A stretch of 64,000 nt of DNA from assembly GCA_022749755.1 (NCBI GenBank), contig CM040451.1:5532871-5596870 (forward strand), written 5' to 3'. Source of the DNA: Azadirachta indica (Eukaryota > Streptophyta > Magnoliopsida > Sapindales > Meliaceae). The translations under genes were made by a program, and so were the position numbers. Numbering within the stretch: the stretch's first letter is position 1; every line of letters starts with the position of its first letter. The notes below the pieces were generated by a model. The model was not told the DNA's origin. It worked only from the letters and a program-made list of their open reading frames with translations, and searched no databases. This document shows positions 1-12,258 of the stretch, in pieces.

Positions 1-1610
1 ACACCACCACAATTTAATCATCCCCATCATCAGAATTTTCCTAATTACATGCAGTGAATAGGCAATCAATTTTCATTACTTTCGTTGGCAATTAAACACA
101 CCCTAACAAGGATAATCGCATGAAAGGATATATATACGAAAGAAGCACTGGTGCTGCTCTTGTTGTTCACAATATTGTTGTCATCACAATGACTACTCTT
201 TGAGCTTTTTTGCTCATCTATGCGTCCTCGGCACAGTCTTCTGTATAGGCCAAAAGCACTCTTATGCAATCCGTTATCTTATTTAGACATTGCCATAGAA
301 CAATTACCAGATAATATCAATCATAAAACTACAATCACATTCAAAGACATTAAAACCCAAACCTGTAAAGGAGTTTTTATCCATCGAAGAAACACAAAAA
401 AGAATGAAAACCTCAATCTTTACCAAGTCACGTGACTGTATAAAATCAAAGTATAACTACACCAAAAACCAAATCAACTACTACATGACAACACTAAAAC
501 CTAATTTCACCCAAGAATCTCACAACTATCAGATGAATAAAACCAAAGTATAATTACAATCCAGTAACAAACCAAGATCACAATAAGCCAAGCCAGGGAG
601 TTCAGAAAATCTTAGACAACCAGAACATATAAACCTAGTATCCCACTATCAAGTTTTACTCAAGGTTTTGTTGCAATAGCTGTACATAATTTTTCATGAG
701 TTTTAATCTCTATATGCTGTTTTCTACGACCCAAGAAGCCTTACCATATTTGATGCCAGAATGTTTGCTCAGACAACATAAAATTGAACTCGGAAAATCA
801 TAACCAAATAAGACAACCAGAACATAGAACAATGACAAGAACTTTTAAAATTGAAATACAAAGAGAAAGTTTCAAATTCAACAAACCCAGTAATCTTTGC
901 CTGATAACAGAACATAAAATCGATGAAAGAGTCTTGGAAGACCTGATTTGACCTAAGAATCTTTACCAAGTGACATAAACATCAGAGCACAAAAAACAAA
1001 CTGTAATTACACTCCAGAATGAACAAGAAGTACAGGAAAGAAATCAAATCATATTAAATAAGACAGCCAACCAACACAAACTATATAGAAACTAACAATG
1101 ACAAGCACTTTTAAACAGATAAATGTTGAAGAAAAGTGTTAGAATAACCATCAAATGGAGTAATCTTTATCAAATTAGACAAAATCGGAAAACATAACAT
1201 GCAAAAATTTCTATGCGAACAGTAAAAGAAGAGAACTAAACCTCGGAACTGGAAAACGTTTCAGCACGGAAGCGCATGGGATCCGAAAATACCCTATTGG
1301 GCGCCAACGGTGGAGTTCCAGGACATTCAATCCCAGTATTCTGCTGCAGGGCATGCGGCGACATGGGTTGGTTAGAAGAAGGATGAGAAACGCGGGGGCC
1401 AAGAAAGGGGTTGATTTCTTGGAGCGAAGGCCGAGGAGGAATAATTTTGGGTTTCTCGGCCGCGGGTTGGAAGGGATTTAAAGAAAAATGGCGTTTGTGG
1501 GTGAACGAAAAGGAAAAGCCGCCGCCACAGCCACAGCCACAGCCAGTGGAGGTGGATGGAATGTGCTGGAGATGGAAGAAGCAGGGAGACGAACATGATT
1601 TCGTTTTCAT
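1..1610 (-). pseudogene. Gene X, broken copy cut by the left window edge
   Basis: This is a further copy of the three-exon gene X found intact at 29232-30765. Exon 1 (1242-1610) is open for 123 codons and resembles the intact copy, keeping the core around LQEINPFLGPRVSHP and GIECPGTPPL and a GT donor at its end. The exon 2 region (about 138-289) is broken. The acceptor dinucleotide AG of the intact copy reads AA here. Read in frame from that point, a TAG replaces the CAG codon before ATG-AGC, and small indels make this exon about 152 instead of 147 bp. Exon 3 runs off the left edge, with only its first bases at about 1-40. I infer a pseudogene, but exon 1 could still be transcribed. The poly-Gly/Cys stretch near residues 24-32 comes from a CCACAG-type microsatellite on the plus strand. 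Confidence 0.75.
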
Positions 1611-1864
1611 GGCTGCAATTAATACTTAAGCTAGAATTGGATTGCTCTCCAGGAAGGAGGCAAATTAGATGTGGGGAATTAGGCTTTTATGGCTTCAGGT
1701 TTCAACGTTAACTGCAATGCAACGAAGGCTGGGTTCGGATCCACTCGACTCCAACATTAACTTGGGTAAACCCGGATCCGCTTCTCAGTCCGGAAATTGT
1801 ATTTATGTTAAATTTTTTTAATTTATTTCTCATAAACCTCTTATTTACGTAATATAGAAATAAG

Positions 1865-2895
1865 GGTTAATTTCAACCTTACCCTATATTTAATGACATA
1901 TATTATATATACTGACCTTTTATTAAAAGTCATCATTCTACTTCCAATAAACAATAAAACAATTTTATCTTATTTTATTTAATGGAATATTATATATAAT
2001 CCTCTAAAAATTGAAATATTCTCTAAAATATATAGAAAAACGATAAATATCCTCTAAACTTGCTGTACAATCATGAAAAATAATTAGCTTAAGTTTATAT
2101 ATTTAGAAGGCCTATAAATTTATCATTCTAGCCCTATTAATATTATATAATGACCAATATAATTTTATAATTTATTTTTTGATAATTAATTCCTAAAAAT
2201 TATTATTATTTTAAATAATTTTATTCTAGTTACATTAATTTATAAAAAAATAGATCACAATTAATATTTATAATTTTTAGAATATTTTTGATAAAATATT
2301 ACAAAATATTAAATATTTGAGATCTATATATCAAAAATATTATACATAATATAATCTATGTAATCTAAATATTTGGAATAGTTTATTATTTGTATAACTT
2401 TTAGAATATTTATATAATTTATACCTATTATATTAATTTATAAATAAATAATTTATGTAATTTATAAGAAAAAATTCTAAAAAATATTGAAATTAGTAAT
2501 GTAATGAGAATAAATTTTTTTAACTAATAATAATTTAGAAGAATAGTTGTAAAAAATATTTAATATATAATTGTTAAAAAAAATATAAAGTTATATTGGT
2601 TATTATATAATAATAATAGAATTTTATAACGGTAAATTTATGTCTTCTAAATATATCATAGTAACATAGTTATTTTATATAGTTATATAGTAACCTCACA
2701 GGATATTTGTAGTTTTTTGCATACTTTTGGAGAATATTTGTTATTTATAAAATTTTAGTAGACTTCTATCAATATTCCATTATTTAAAATAAGGGTAAAA
2801 ATAGTTATTTTACTATTTATTAGGGATGAAGTAATGACTTTTAATAAAAAATAGGTATATCTAATAAATAATAGGTAAAATTGAAATTAACCCTA
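1865..2895. mobile_element. Foldback/long-TIR non-autonomous element, about 1.03 kb
   Basis: The left end begins GGGTTAATTTCAACCTTACC. The right end closes with an imperfect reverse complement of it (TAGGTAAAATTGAAATTAACCC). The inverted similarity continues inward for roughly 350 bases per arm; for example, the stretch around 2110-2160 pairs with 2590-2650. The centre is almost pure A+T with no coding potential. This is typical of MITE-like or foldback elements that move with transposase supplied elsewhere. The right arm reappears at about 24060-24290 without its left partner, next to the second duplicated unit. No clear target-site duplication was identified, so the superfamily is open. Confidence 0.6.
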
Positions 2896-3855
2896 AAAGT
2901 AAAAAACACTTAAAATGGACTATTGAATGCATTGAAATATTTATTCTGTTTAAAAAAATTCATCAGTTAAATTCAAAGAAATTTTATAAAAATTCAAAAC
3001 CCTTATAAATCATTAGGTTTTAATTTTATTTGTATAATTTTAATCCAATTTTCAAGAAAATATTTCATGGGAGAAATTTCAGTAATATTTGATAAGGATA
3101 TTGACAAATACTCCCCTGATTTATAGGAAAATGTTAGATATTTTTGAAGTATTGAAAACGACAAATGCCCCTAATATTAGTTTATTATCAGTGAAATCTA
3201 TATTTTTACACAAAATATCTATTTTACTCTCATAGATTTAAAAAACATATAAATATAATATTTTAACTTTATTAGGAATATATAATGATCAATATACATA
3301 AATCGTTGGAACTTTTTTTTTTCCTCAAGAGTTCATTGACAAAAATGTACACCTTCAAATATAAGATGTACATAAATTTAATTATACCTATTAATGATAT
3401 GACACGAATACGATTCATTTACACAAATTACTGTCACCCTTAAATTGTAGTATATGCTACAGAAAATTGTAAGTTGAAAATATTTACTTTTGCATTTGAT
3501 TCACTGATGGGGCTTGTGCGTTTGCGTCATATTTAAAATGTTGTTGTATTTAATCAAAATTGAAAATATGAGTATTAGTCATATTTAGGTTTAGGGTATT
3601 TAATTTTTCATATTTTTTACTCAGTTATGGGTTGATATGCATTTACTAAGACAATGAATTGGAAGCTATATTGCACTGAGTCATGTTCTACTTCATGCAC
3701 TCATTTGTGTTAATAATTTATTTTATTTGAATTGACGATATTATTCATCGAAAAATTGTCACGCAAATTGGACCTCTTAGAATGCCAATTTATTATGTTT
3801 GTTTTTGTGATTTGAGGCTGTGCAGAGTGCAGAGTGCAGAGTGCAGAGGTTTCAG
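2896..3855. other. AT-rich spacer with a dispersed-repeat arm
   Basis: No gene is seen. The segment at about 3050-3310 reads like one arm of a foldback family and is repeated in unit 2 at about 24440-24700. A short GAGTGCAGA triplication lies at about 3827-3848. The rest is AT-rich non-coding sequence. Confidence 0.5.
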
Positions 3856-3972
3856 GTTTGGTGCAATGTGAGTGGTGAGACGATTGACATTGGTAGTATG
3901 TACCCGAAAGACTACACCCTAAGGCAACTGTGGAATGAAACCTGTGGAATCGGTGGCAAATGGAATTTTTAG
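3856..3972 (+). pseudogene. Terminal-exon fragment of an unrecognised gene ('Z')
   Basis: A good splice acceptor (TTTCAG) is followed by 38 open codons and a TAG. The predicted tail starts VWCNVSGETIDIG, contains YPKDYTLRQLWNETCG and ends GGKWNF. Its protein-like composition and the conserved paralogue at about 25444-25562 suggest a real 3' exon carried along in the duplication. In the paralogue the same frame has an inserted codon and an in-frame TAG replacing a TGG, so that copy is dead. I see no upstream exons here. I do not recognise the family. Sequence to about 4250, also shared with unit 2, would be its 3' UTR or flank. It converges on the MCM6 fragment. Confidence 0.45.
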
Positions 3973-4261
3973 ATGGTGAAATACAAAGAATTGAAACTTG
4001 CACTTCATGTGTTTTGGTTCTGGCAATTAGCTGGATCCTTGGTAATTAAGGATCTTCCAAATTCTTGTAGTGTTGATATATACATTTTGACAAGCCTGCT
4101 CAGTAGTTCAAATTCAAGGAAATTTAGCCATTTCGGAATGCAATGGCTGTACTCCCTATTTCATTTGTTTGCTTTAGGTGGAGTTGTGAGTGCAAACCTT
4201 TCCACAAAACTCAAAATACTCAGATTGTTGTAGAAGACTTGTTCAAGAAAAGTAAACAGTT

Positions 4262-6240
4262 AGTATTTTAGCAGTCACTCTCCAGCTCTTGCTGTGGAGC
4301 TGATGTTAAATTGGGGATAGGAAAGACTGACTTTGTAGATGCTCACATCAATCAACGACATAATTTGGAGCCACAACTAAAATCCTGTCATCTCTAGATG
4401 GACGCCCTTCACATTGACCTACTTCTGCTGTTGCTTGTCTACCATCATCCACCACTATCAGATGCCCTTCCCATCTTATCAAACTCTGCATTGTAAGAGT
4501 CAACTACATTACCAATATTGCCTTGAAATATGTGGTATTCTAAATGGACCCTTTATTCAAGAGAATCAAGATAAGTATTTTTGTACGTTGCTAATGGCTT
4601 ATAGTTTCGAAACTTCCTTTCTTACTTCCTCCATAGACCTCTAGTTGTTTTTCTCATTTTGTTGTTCCACATACAATTTTATCGAGTCTTTCTGCCTCAT
4701 TCCAGCAAGCCCAGTTCCTGCAAGTGGAAACAAAAAAGCCTCAAATCAAGAACAGCTTTTTGGAATCAGCATCTAGCATCCACCATTCAACTGTGCTAAG
4801 ATATGCACGTAAATGTCTATTTTATAATAAGTGTTTGTTGTCAAATTGGCAGAACTGGCTCCATTTTCTGTACAACCATAATGCAAAAATTTTCCTTCAC
4901 TGATGATTGTTATTGCAAAATATCTAATTGACTTTGGGGATTGAATTGTACCAGCATTCCCAGAAGCTGGTTCAAAAGTTCTCTTCCTTGGTTGAGCTTG
5001 ACCATCACCTTGATCATTGTCATCATTTCTGTCATCACCACCATCACCATCATTGTGGTTTTCCTCTTCAAACTCAGAAAGATCAATCTCACTGGAGTCC
5101 ACACTGCATGTAAAAACAAAATAATCATTCTGATAAGTCATATTTGAAAAAGAGAGAGCATTTGGAATAATTTTACTATTATCTTGCCTGATTACAGATG
5201 CTTTCAGTAGTCTTACTGCAACACAAACATGACATGGACGTTCCTGTGACAGAATTTCGACCGTACATGGTGAAACTGCATGACAATGTAAACATGAAAA
5301 TGGATAAATTGCTAAATTAGTTGACCTGAGTTTCCAAATGCAATATGCAACTCTTCCCCCAGGGGTTGTATCACCCCTATAGAGAGCAACATAAGGGTCC
5401 ACCAACAGCATCCTAGCTTCCGAGCTTAGCTGAATTATTGCATCGATAGTCAACATAATTAACGTGTGATAATATGAATTTTATTTCTCAAGTCAAAAAC
5501 CATATCATGATCATAGAAAGATTAAGCAGCCAACCTTCGGTTTCAAAGTTTTAGCATATGCAATGTAGCGCTTCAGTTGTGCAGTAGTGAATGCAGGAGC
5601 AAGGGCACCTTCACGCTTCTGATGAACTCCGACAATGTGGTCGGCAATAGGGTAATCAGTTTGATCATCTGGGTCATCGATCATTACATATACCAGATCA
5701 AACCCGGAAAGAATAGCAGGAGGAAGGGCAACGTTTGTGTTGGGGCAGAGAGATAAATCTAAAGTGATCAGTCAACAATAACAGACACCTAACTTTATAG
5801 AAAAATGGATGGGGGAATCAGCTACAAAGATTTTGCATTAAAAAGATTTTCACCTTCAGTGGTTTAGACTTATCATAGCGCCCACCTGTTCGGTCAGCAG
5901 CAGCTATAATTTATGTTCAGGCATTCAGTGTTGCTTGTGTACCTGCTTTCATAATACTTATTGTCTGTTGTTCCACGGCTTCATGAATTGCAACCTTCAC
6001 AATCATTTGCAAGTTGAATATCAGCGTAACATGCCAAATTAGAGTAGCCCATCTGAATAGAATAATATAAGAGCATTACCTGATCCATCATGTCCATCTT
6101 ACCAAATTCATCAATTCAGCAAATGCCATTGTCAGCAACAATAGAGAATCCCCAGTTTTAAGTTCTTTGGCAACCATTGCAATAAGGCCAGCTGCAAAGG
6201 AGAATTTACCAGATGTGTAGACAGAGATTTAATGCAAGTA
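4262..6240 (-). pseudogene. MCM6: MCM6 3'-half pseudogene, copy A
   Basis: Compared with intact MCM6 (35336-40652), this region keeps recognisable exons 18 (about 4340-4487), 17 (4590-4722), 15 (4955-5106), 14 (about 5195-5250), 13 (5330-5432), 12 (5534-5740), 11 (about 5853-5990) and a fused exon 10/9 block (about 6083-6230). Most of exon 16 is deleted. Exon 13 lacks about 60 bp, which removes the [16 protein letters not shown] part of the lid region. The intron between exons 9 and 10 is gone. Exons 1-8, including the zinc finger and Walker A, are absent. A 227-codon open frame (4773-5456) runs through exon and intron remnants and is not evidence of function. The GC donor after exon 14 is retained. 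No helicase could be made from this copy. Confidence 0.9.
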
Positions 6241-7433
6241 CCCTATTCATAGTGATGTCCAATTACTGGCATGCTCAGCTCTGCTCCCCAAACTTAACTA
6301 TGTCAACATGTCTATTTTAGAATCCTTGTGATATTCTTGATTGATAGGATGTGAAACAATGCAGAGATAAGCATGAAAGCTCAGAATAGTCACTGCAACA
6401 ATGAGTGACTCGCATGAGAAATGCTAATACTTCATCGATATTGATATTTGCGATCCTTTGGTTGATTTTGGACTATGATTACTTTGTTCACCTTTTGATG
6501 ATGCCTTCTAGTCATTGATTCTCACCTAGATAGTTCTAACAGCATTTGTTATCAAAAATTAATAAGAAACTACAGCAAATATAACAAGGATGAAGTCATG
6601 GATCCTTCTCTTGTAAGGAAATGTACATGTTTTGTCTCTTGGACATGTAATGATGGAGTGAGTACTTGGCCCTTGTCCTAAACTTACCTTGAAGTTTTTC
6701 TAATAATAATTAAAGCATTTAACTAATAAATTAATTGATCCTATTTTATTACATTTTTTATAGAAAATTTTCAGCAAAACATGTGACAATTCAATCAAAC
6801 CATTCGGACCACTCTCAAAATTTTCAGCAAAACTGTAATTCTATTTTTAAAACATGCCAAGGCAACTCCGCTCTTCAATGTCAACATCCAGTTCACATAA
6901 GCATGATCTGAAGAAGAGGGCATAAACATATGTAGAGGGATTTTGTAGTGTGCATATTTTGACACCGTACAATCAGAAAGCCAGAAATCATCAATGCATT
7001 CTGAAATTGTGTGTTACTCACTCTTAACAATTTCAGATCTGAACTTTTCAATGGCCTACATAAGTAGCTGGAATGTTATGCACAATATTAGTTCTTTACA
7101 CGTAGTGGCTCGGAAAAAAGTCTCAGAAATGCATAGAATAAGAAGCATAAACACTGTCCTGAATCTAGACAAACCAAATAACCATAAGCCAAATGCCTAC
7201 TGTACTATCCTGAGCTATATTATGTACAAATTGCCTAAGAGGAATCCTATCAAATTGACTACACATGTATCCTAAGAAGGCATCACCAAAAAGTTAAGGA
7301 AATATATCCCAAACGTCACAAAAAAATCCAGTTGATGTGACCAAAAACAAGTCAACTGTACTTCAATCCAGCAAATTTTAAGAGCTCCATTACTGCTCAT
7401 TATCACCATTTTAGGCCCAATTAACCACTGCTT
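6241..7433. other. Spacer between MCM6 copy A and gene X copy A
   Basis: The sequence is shared with unit 2 (about 28020-29230) and in part with the truncated copy at 23090-23700. It would be downstream flank or 3' UTR of gene X. A 93-codon open frame at 6994-7275 is not preserved over its length in the paralogue (62 codons there), so I do not call it a gene. Confidence 0.5.
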
Positions 7434-9117
7434 CTACACAATCTTGTAGTAGCAGATTCCTTCAAAGAAGAGAATTTGATAATCAGCACCACATGAACAC
7501 TCCCAATTAACGTTCAAGGTCTCCCTTTTCTTTGCCACAAGCGCAGTTTGATGTGCAGCACCACAAGGACACTTCAAGTTAAGGGTCAACGTCTCCCCTT
7601 TCTTCTCTACCACCACAATTTCATCATCCCCATTATCAGACTTTCCCTATAAACAAAGAATTACAATGCAATGAATAGGCATTCAATTTTCATTATTTTC
7701 TTTCACAGTTGACACACACTAACAAGGATGATCGCGTGAAAGGATATATATTTACCAAAGAAGCACTAGCATTTCTCATGCGAGTCACTATATTGTTATC
7801 ATCATAGTGACTATGCTGAGCTTTTTTGCTCATCTGTGCATTGGCACAGTCTTCCATATAGCCCAAAAGCTCTCCAATGCAATCCGTTATCTTTTTTAGA
7901 CACTGCAACAGAACCATTACGAAATAATTTTAATCATAGAACTAAAATCACATTCAAAAAAGTTAAAACCGAAAACTGTAGAGGAGTTTTTGTCCATTGA
8001 AGAAACCCAAAAAAGAATGAAAGCATGAAAACCTCAATCTTTACCAAGTCATGTGACTGTATAAAATCAAAGTATAACTACACCAAAAACCAAATCAACT
8101 ACTAAATGACAACACGAACACCTAATTTGACCCAAGAATATTACAACGATCAGATGAATAAAGCCAAAGTACTACAGTCCAAAAGCAAACCAAGATCACA
8201 GTAAGCCAAGCCAGGGAGTTCAGAATATCTAGACAACCAGAACATATAAACCCAACAATGACAAGAAAATTTAAACCTGCAAATATGAACCAACAAAGCT
8301 TTACCATATTGGGTGGCAAGAATGTTGACCCAGAAGCTTTACCATACCATATTGGATGGCAAGAATCTTTCCCATATTACAACAGCTGTACATAATTTTT
8401 CATGAGTTGTAATCTGTATATCCTGTTTTCTATGAGCCAAGAAACTTTAGCTTATTAGATGGCAGGAATGTTTACCAAGATAACATATATTGAACCCAAA
8501 AATCATAACCAAGTAAGGCAGCCAGAATATAGAACAACAAACCGAGCTATCTTTACCTAATTACAGAACCAGAGAGAAGCATAAAATCGACGGAAGAATC
8601 TTGGAAGACCTGATTTGAGTCAAGAATCTTTACCAAGTGAAATAAACATCAGACCACAAAAAATCAATGAGAAAAGTGTTTTAATAAGCATCAAATTGTG
8701 TAATCTTTATCCAATTAGACAAAAATTTCTATTCGAAGAGGAAGAGAAGAGAACTAAACCTCGGTAGTTGAAAACGTTTCAGTACGGGAGCGCATGGGAT
8801 CTGAAAATCCCCTCTTGGGCCGCAACGGTGGGGTTCCAGGGCATTCAATCCCGGCACTGCTGCTGGGGGTGCGGCGAGATGGGTTGGTCAGAAGAAGGAT
8901 GAGAAACGCGGGGGTCAAGAAAGGGGTTGATTTCTTGGAGCGAAGGCGGAGGAGGAATAATTTTGGGTTTCTTGGCAGCGGGTTGGGAGGGATTTAGAGA
9001 AAAAGGGAGTTTGTGGGTGGTGGAGAAGGAAAAACCGCCGCCACAGCCACAGTCAGAGGAGGTGGATGGAGTGTGCTACTGGAGATGGGAGAACAATGTA
9101 GAGGAAGATGATTTCAT
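7434..9117 (-). pseudogene. Gene X, broken copy A
   Basis: All three exons are present at the same spacing as in the intact copy: exon 1 up to 9117, exon 2 about 7773-7905, exon 3 7434-7646. Exon 1 is ruined. Codon 14 is TAG where the intact copy has CAG, and a 2-base deletion (GGCACTGCTG against GGTACTCTGCTG) near 8856 shifts the frame. Exons 2 and 3 look open, and exon 3 still encodes the two Cys-x-Cys-Gly modules and the CYYKIV end. A downstream in-frame ATG could in principle give a short product, but the frameshift makes that unlikely. Sequence upstream still carries a TATA-like TTTTATAG (minus-strand CTATAAAA). Confidence 0.8.
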
Positions 9118-10930
9118 GGCTGCAAATATTATTACTTAGATTAAGCTGAAACTGAATAGCCGTTTGGAAGAGCGGGAAACTAGAATTGAGGGGTTAGGCA
9201 TTTTATAGCTTCGCTTCACCGTTAACTGCAATGCAACCAAGGTTGGGTTGGGACCCACTCCAACATTATCTTGGATTCGGTTAACCCGGATCCGCGTTTC
9301 AGTCCGAAAATTCTATAAATTTTAGTTTTTAATTTATTTCTCACGAACCTCTTGTTTATTTAGTAATATTAAAATGAAGAACACTAATTTATTTATATAG
9401 CTGGCTTTCAATTGATAACTTGAACCTCTTCCAAATAAATGAATATAACTAATATCATTTTCGTTCATTCTAATAAGTTTATTCTTATAAATTGGGAATA
9501 ACAATTTTTTCTATAGGGTTTATCAAAATAATTTTTTGAATTAATATAGAGATCATAATAGGATTGAGATGAGAGCCCATCATTATTTTAAAATGAAGTC
9601 AAGAATGAGTAAAGACTTCTTTTCCGGACCTGTCCCATTTTTCATATTAAAATTTAAATTATGAGTCTTTTATAAATTTGGAATAACAATTTGTTCTAAT
9701 ATTTATATCGATTATCTCAATCAAATTAATGATTTTTACCAATTATTTTATTTTCATCAATTATTTTTAAAAAAATCTTTTTTCATTATATTATTTTAAT
9801 GATATGTGAAATGGTAATTTTACATATGAAAAATTAATTTACTACTATTGAGAAGATATAAAAACTTTATTTTATATTAGATTTGATGAAAAGTTAAAAA
9901 ATGATAATAAATTTTTAATAATAAATTAAAAAATGATAATTATTGGAATTAATTATTGCTAAATACTTTAAATGTGTAATCAATTCAATAAATTCAATAT
10001 TATAAAATATTTATATTAAATTCGATACTATTAAACTATCATAAAATTACATGTCTATATATTTTTGTAAATCTTAAGTAAGTTATTCCCACCTCTCTAT
10101 TTTCTCCTCACAATCACTCATTATCTATTAAAGATGAGAGTAGCTTTGGTAAATTTGAATTATTTGGATGATTGTTTATATTATGTAGAAAATTATTTAT
10201 TTTTATAATTTTACTAATTTTTGTTATTATTTGTGATATTTGGGATTTTTATCAATATAATATTTATGGTTGAGAATCTTAAATTTTTATATATATGAAA
10301 TCATTCAGACTTAAGAATTATAATTACCCATATATAATTTATTTTATTGAATTAATGTTAAACAATAATAGTTATGTATAAAAATTAAATAAAAAAATTT
10401 TGAAACTTTTTAAAATTAATTTTTTTAAAAGAATAATTATATTTGTAATCAAATTTATTTTATTAAAATTTAAAAATTATAATATTAAAAAATATTTATT
10501 GTCTCTTCAAATAATTATAAAGAAAAATTTTAGTAATAAATTTATTTTTAAATAATTGTTGAAGACAAAATTATTGCTAGAATAATAACAGTAATAATTA
10601 CTATTGTTATTATAATAATAATTATTATTAAATTTAAATTGTCTTATATTAAAAAATTATTATATTAATATAACAATTTCAGAATAATGTTTTAAACAAT
10701 ATAATTAATTATATAGTATTAGTTAAATATTTTTGTTTACATCATTTGACCAATGAAAATAAGCAGTGTAGTCGTAAATTATTGTTTATTTAGGTCAAAT
10801 ATTTGAGCTTTGAAAGTTGTAAAATTTTTATTTGTTTTTGAAGTCAATATCAGGATGGGGTATATGGGCCAACCGTGGTCATTCCTACTATAAATCACGA
10901 TCTAAACTAAATATCATAGATTTGAGACAA
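9118..10930. other. AT-rich tail of unit 1 and former gene X promoter
   Basis: The part up to about 9300 is the 5' flank of gene X copy A and is similar to 30766-30960. The remainder is very AT-rich and matches 30960-32660. Nothing coding is visible; short A/T-rich microsatellite-like runs occur at about 10590-10635. Confidence 0.55.
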
Positions 10931-12258
10931 TTTCTACTACTTTTTCTTCCCCAAACTATAAGTTCCAAACTTTAACAAGTTATTAAATAAAGTAGAGGCG
11001 CTTATCGTTTTACAACCCAAAGATGGTTTCTAGAAGACCTTAAACAAGGCATTTACAAGCTATCAAACTGAACCACTTCTACAACCTGTAGATATTTTCT
11101 CTTTAAACGACTTTTATAATTGGAAAAGTGGAAGAGCTTAAATGACTTCGACTGTTTTTTTCTTTTTAGACTTAATTGATAAAATTGTATTACAAGAATT
11201 TGTAAATTTTCAGATAGATTAAGGATTTTGGTTGTTGGTTTGTAAATTTTATGATTAAAAAAATTTTATATGTATATATATAGATATATATATATACGGT
11301 CCACGAGGCAGGGTAGGGCGTAATTTATAATCTCTAAATCCACCCCAAATTTGAAATGGGTTAAGATTTTGGGTCTCTAACCTAATCCCGAATCAGTTTT
11401 GACTCTAAAATTAAGTCCTATACTTGACCCAAACAAGTTAAGGCCTTGCTGGTTCCAAAATTTTTGACATCCCTAATCATTAGAGACTTAAGTGTTAAAC
11501 ATTATCTAAATATATTTTTATTTATTATTTTATCAAATATATAGGCACCTATCCAATATTATAACCCATGATCCATTTAAAATTTAAAATTTAAGTTTTA
11601 GGCTTCACAAAGCCTAAGAGCTCAACACGGGTTAAGCCTAGCTAGATTTAAACGTAAATAAGTTCTGGGTTGAGCCCATATTGGGTTTATTGGCCTTGTA
11701 CTTAAATTTCCCCCTTTATATTGTTTTTGCCCTTTTATTAATCAAAACCCCTTCTCAAACTTTACAAGCTTCTTCTAAAGCATACATTCAATGGGTATTA
11801 ATGACAGTAGGAGCCTGTGATCGCAATGTTGAGAGATTCAGAGAGAGCTGAAGACAAGTGCATTAGAACTTGCCTTAAACACGCCCTACTCAAAATTGAA
11901 ACCTATAACGGAGGTGTCAAAAAGAAAAAGAGAGCAACCCTAAACATTGTTACATTAGGATTTCTACAAGGTAAGCTATTCTGTTTGAATTTTGAAAAAA
12001 CCCTAGATCTAAAACATTGCAACTGCTAGCTTCTACAATGGATTTTAGTATTCTCGACGATCAATATCGAGTCAAAGCTCCACAAAGTTGAATAGTTAAC
12101 AACTCTTAGACTCTTCTAGCAAGTAACAATTGCCTTGCCTACTTTACACTATTTCATTAATCATTTTTTTTTATTCCAATTACTTTCTTTTGTTGATACT
12201 CTATATATTTTTCAATATTATAAATGAGTATATTGGTTATTGAATTTGAATTTAGTAT
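10931..12258. other. Non-coding stretch, no gene identified
   Basis: A short TA run lies at 11272-11296. The moderately GC-richer segment 11740-12060 contains a 70-codon open frame (11817-12029) followed by a GT, but I found no recognisable motif and cannot support a gene. It may be transposon-derived. Confidence 0.4.

Larger units (their letters stand above)
2640..10930. repeat. Segmental duplication unit 1
   Basis: Reading the two regions side by side, this stretch matches about 24050-32660 in the same orientation and the same order: foldback arm, an AT-rich arm (3050-3310 against 24440-24700), an unrecognised 3' exon (3856-3972), MCM6 3' half (4262-6240), spacer, gene X (7434-9117) and an AT-rich tail. 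Similarity fades at about 10930, where this unit continues TTTGAGACAATTTCTACTAC and the other continues TTTGAGATAATTTAACAAAT. Boundaries are by eye, plus or minus some tens of bases. Indels differ between the units, so the duplication is not very recent. Confidence 0.8.

Noticed and set aside
4773..5456. 227-codon open frame with MCM6-like segments, a possible short MCM6 protein
   Set aside because: It runs through remnants of introns 13 and 14 and a deleted exon 16; the openness is fortuitous and it lacks the ATPase core.
11817..12029. 70-codon plus-strand frame as a small gene
   Set aside because: No recognisable motif and no conserved copy; the surrounding sequence looks transposon-derived.
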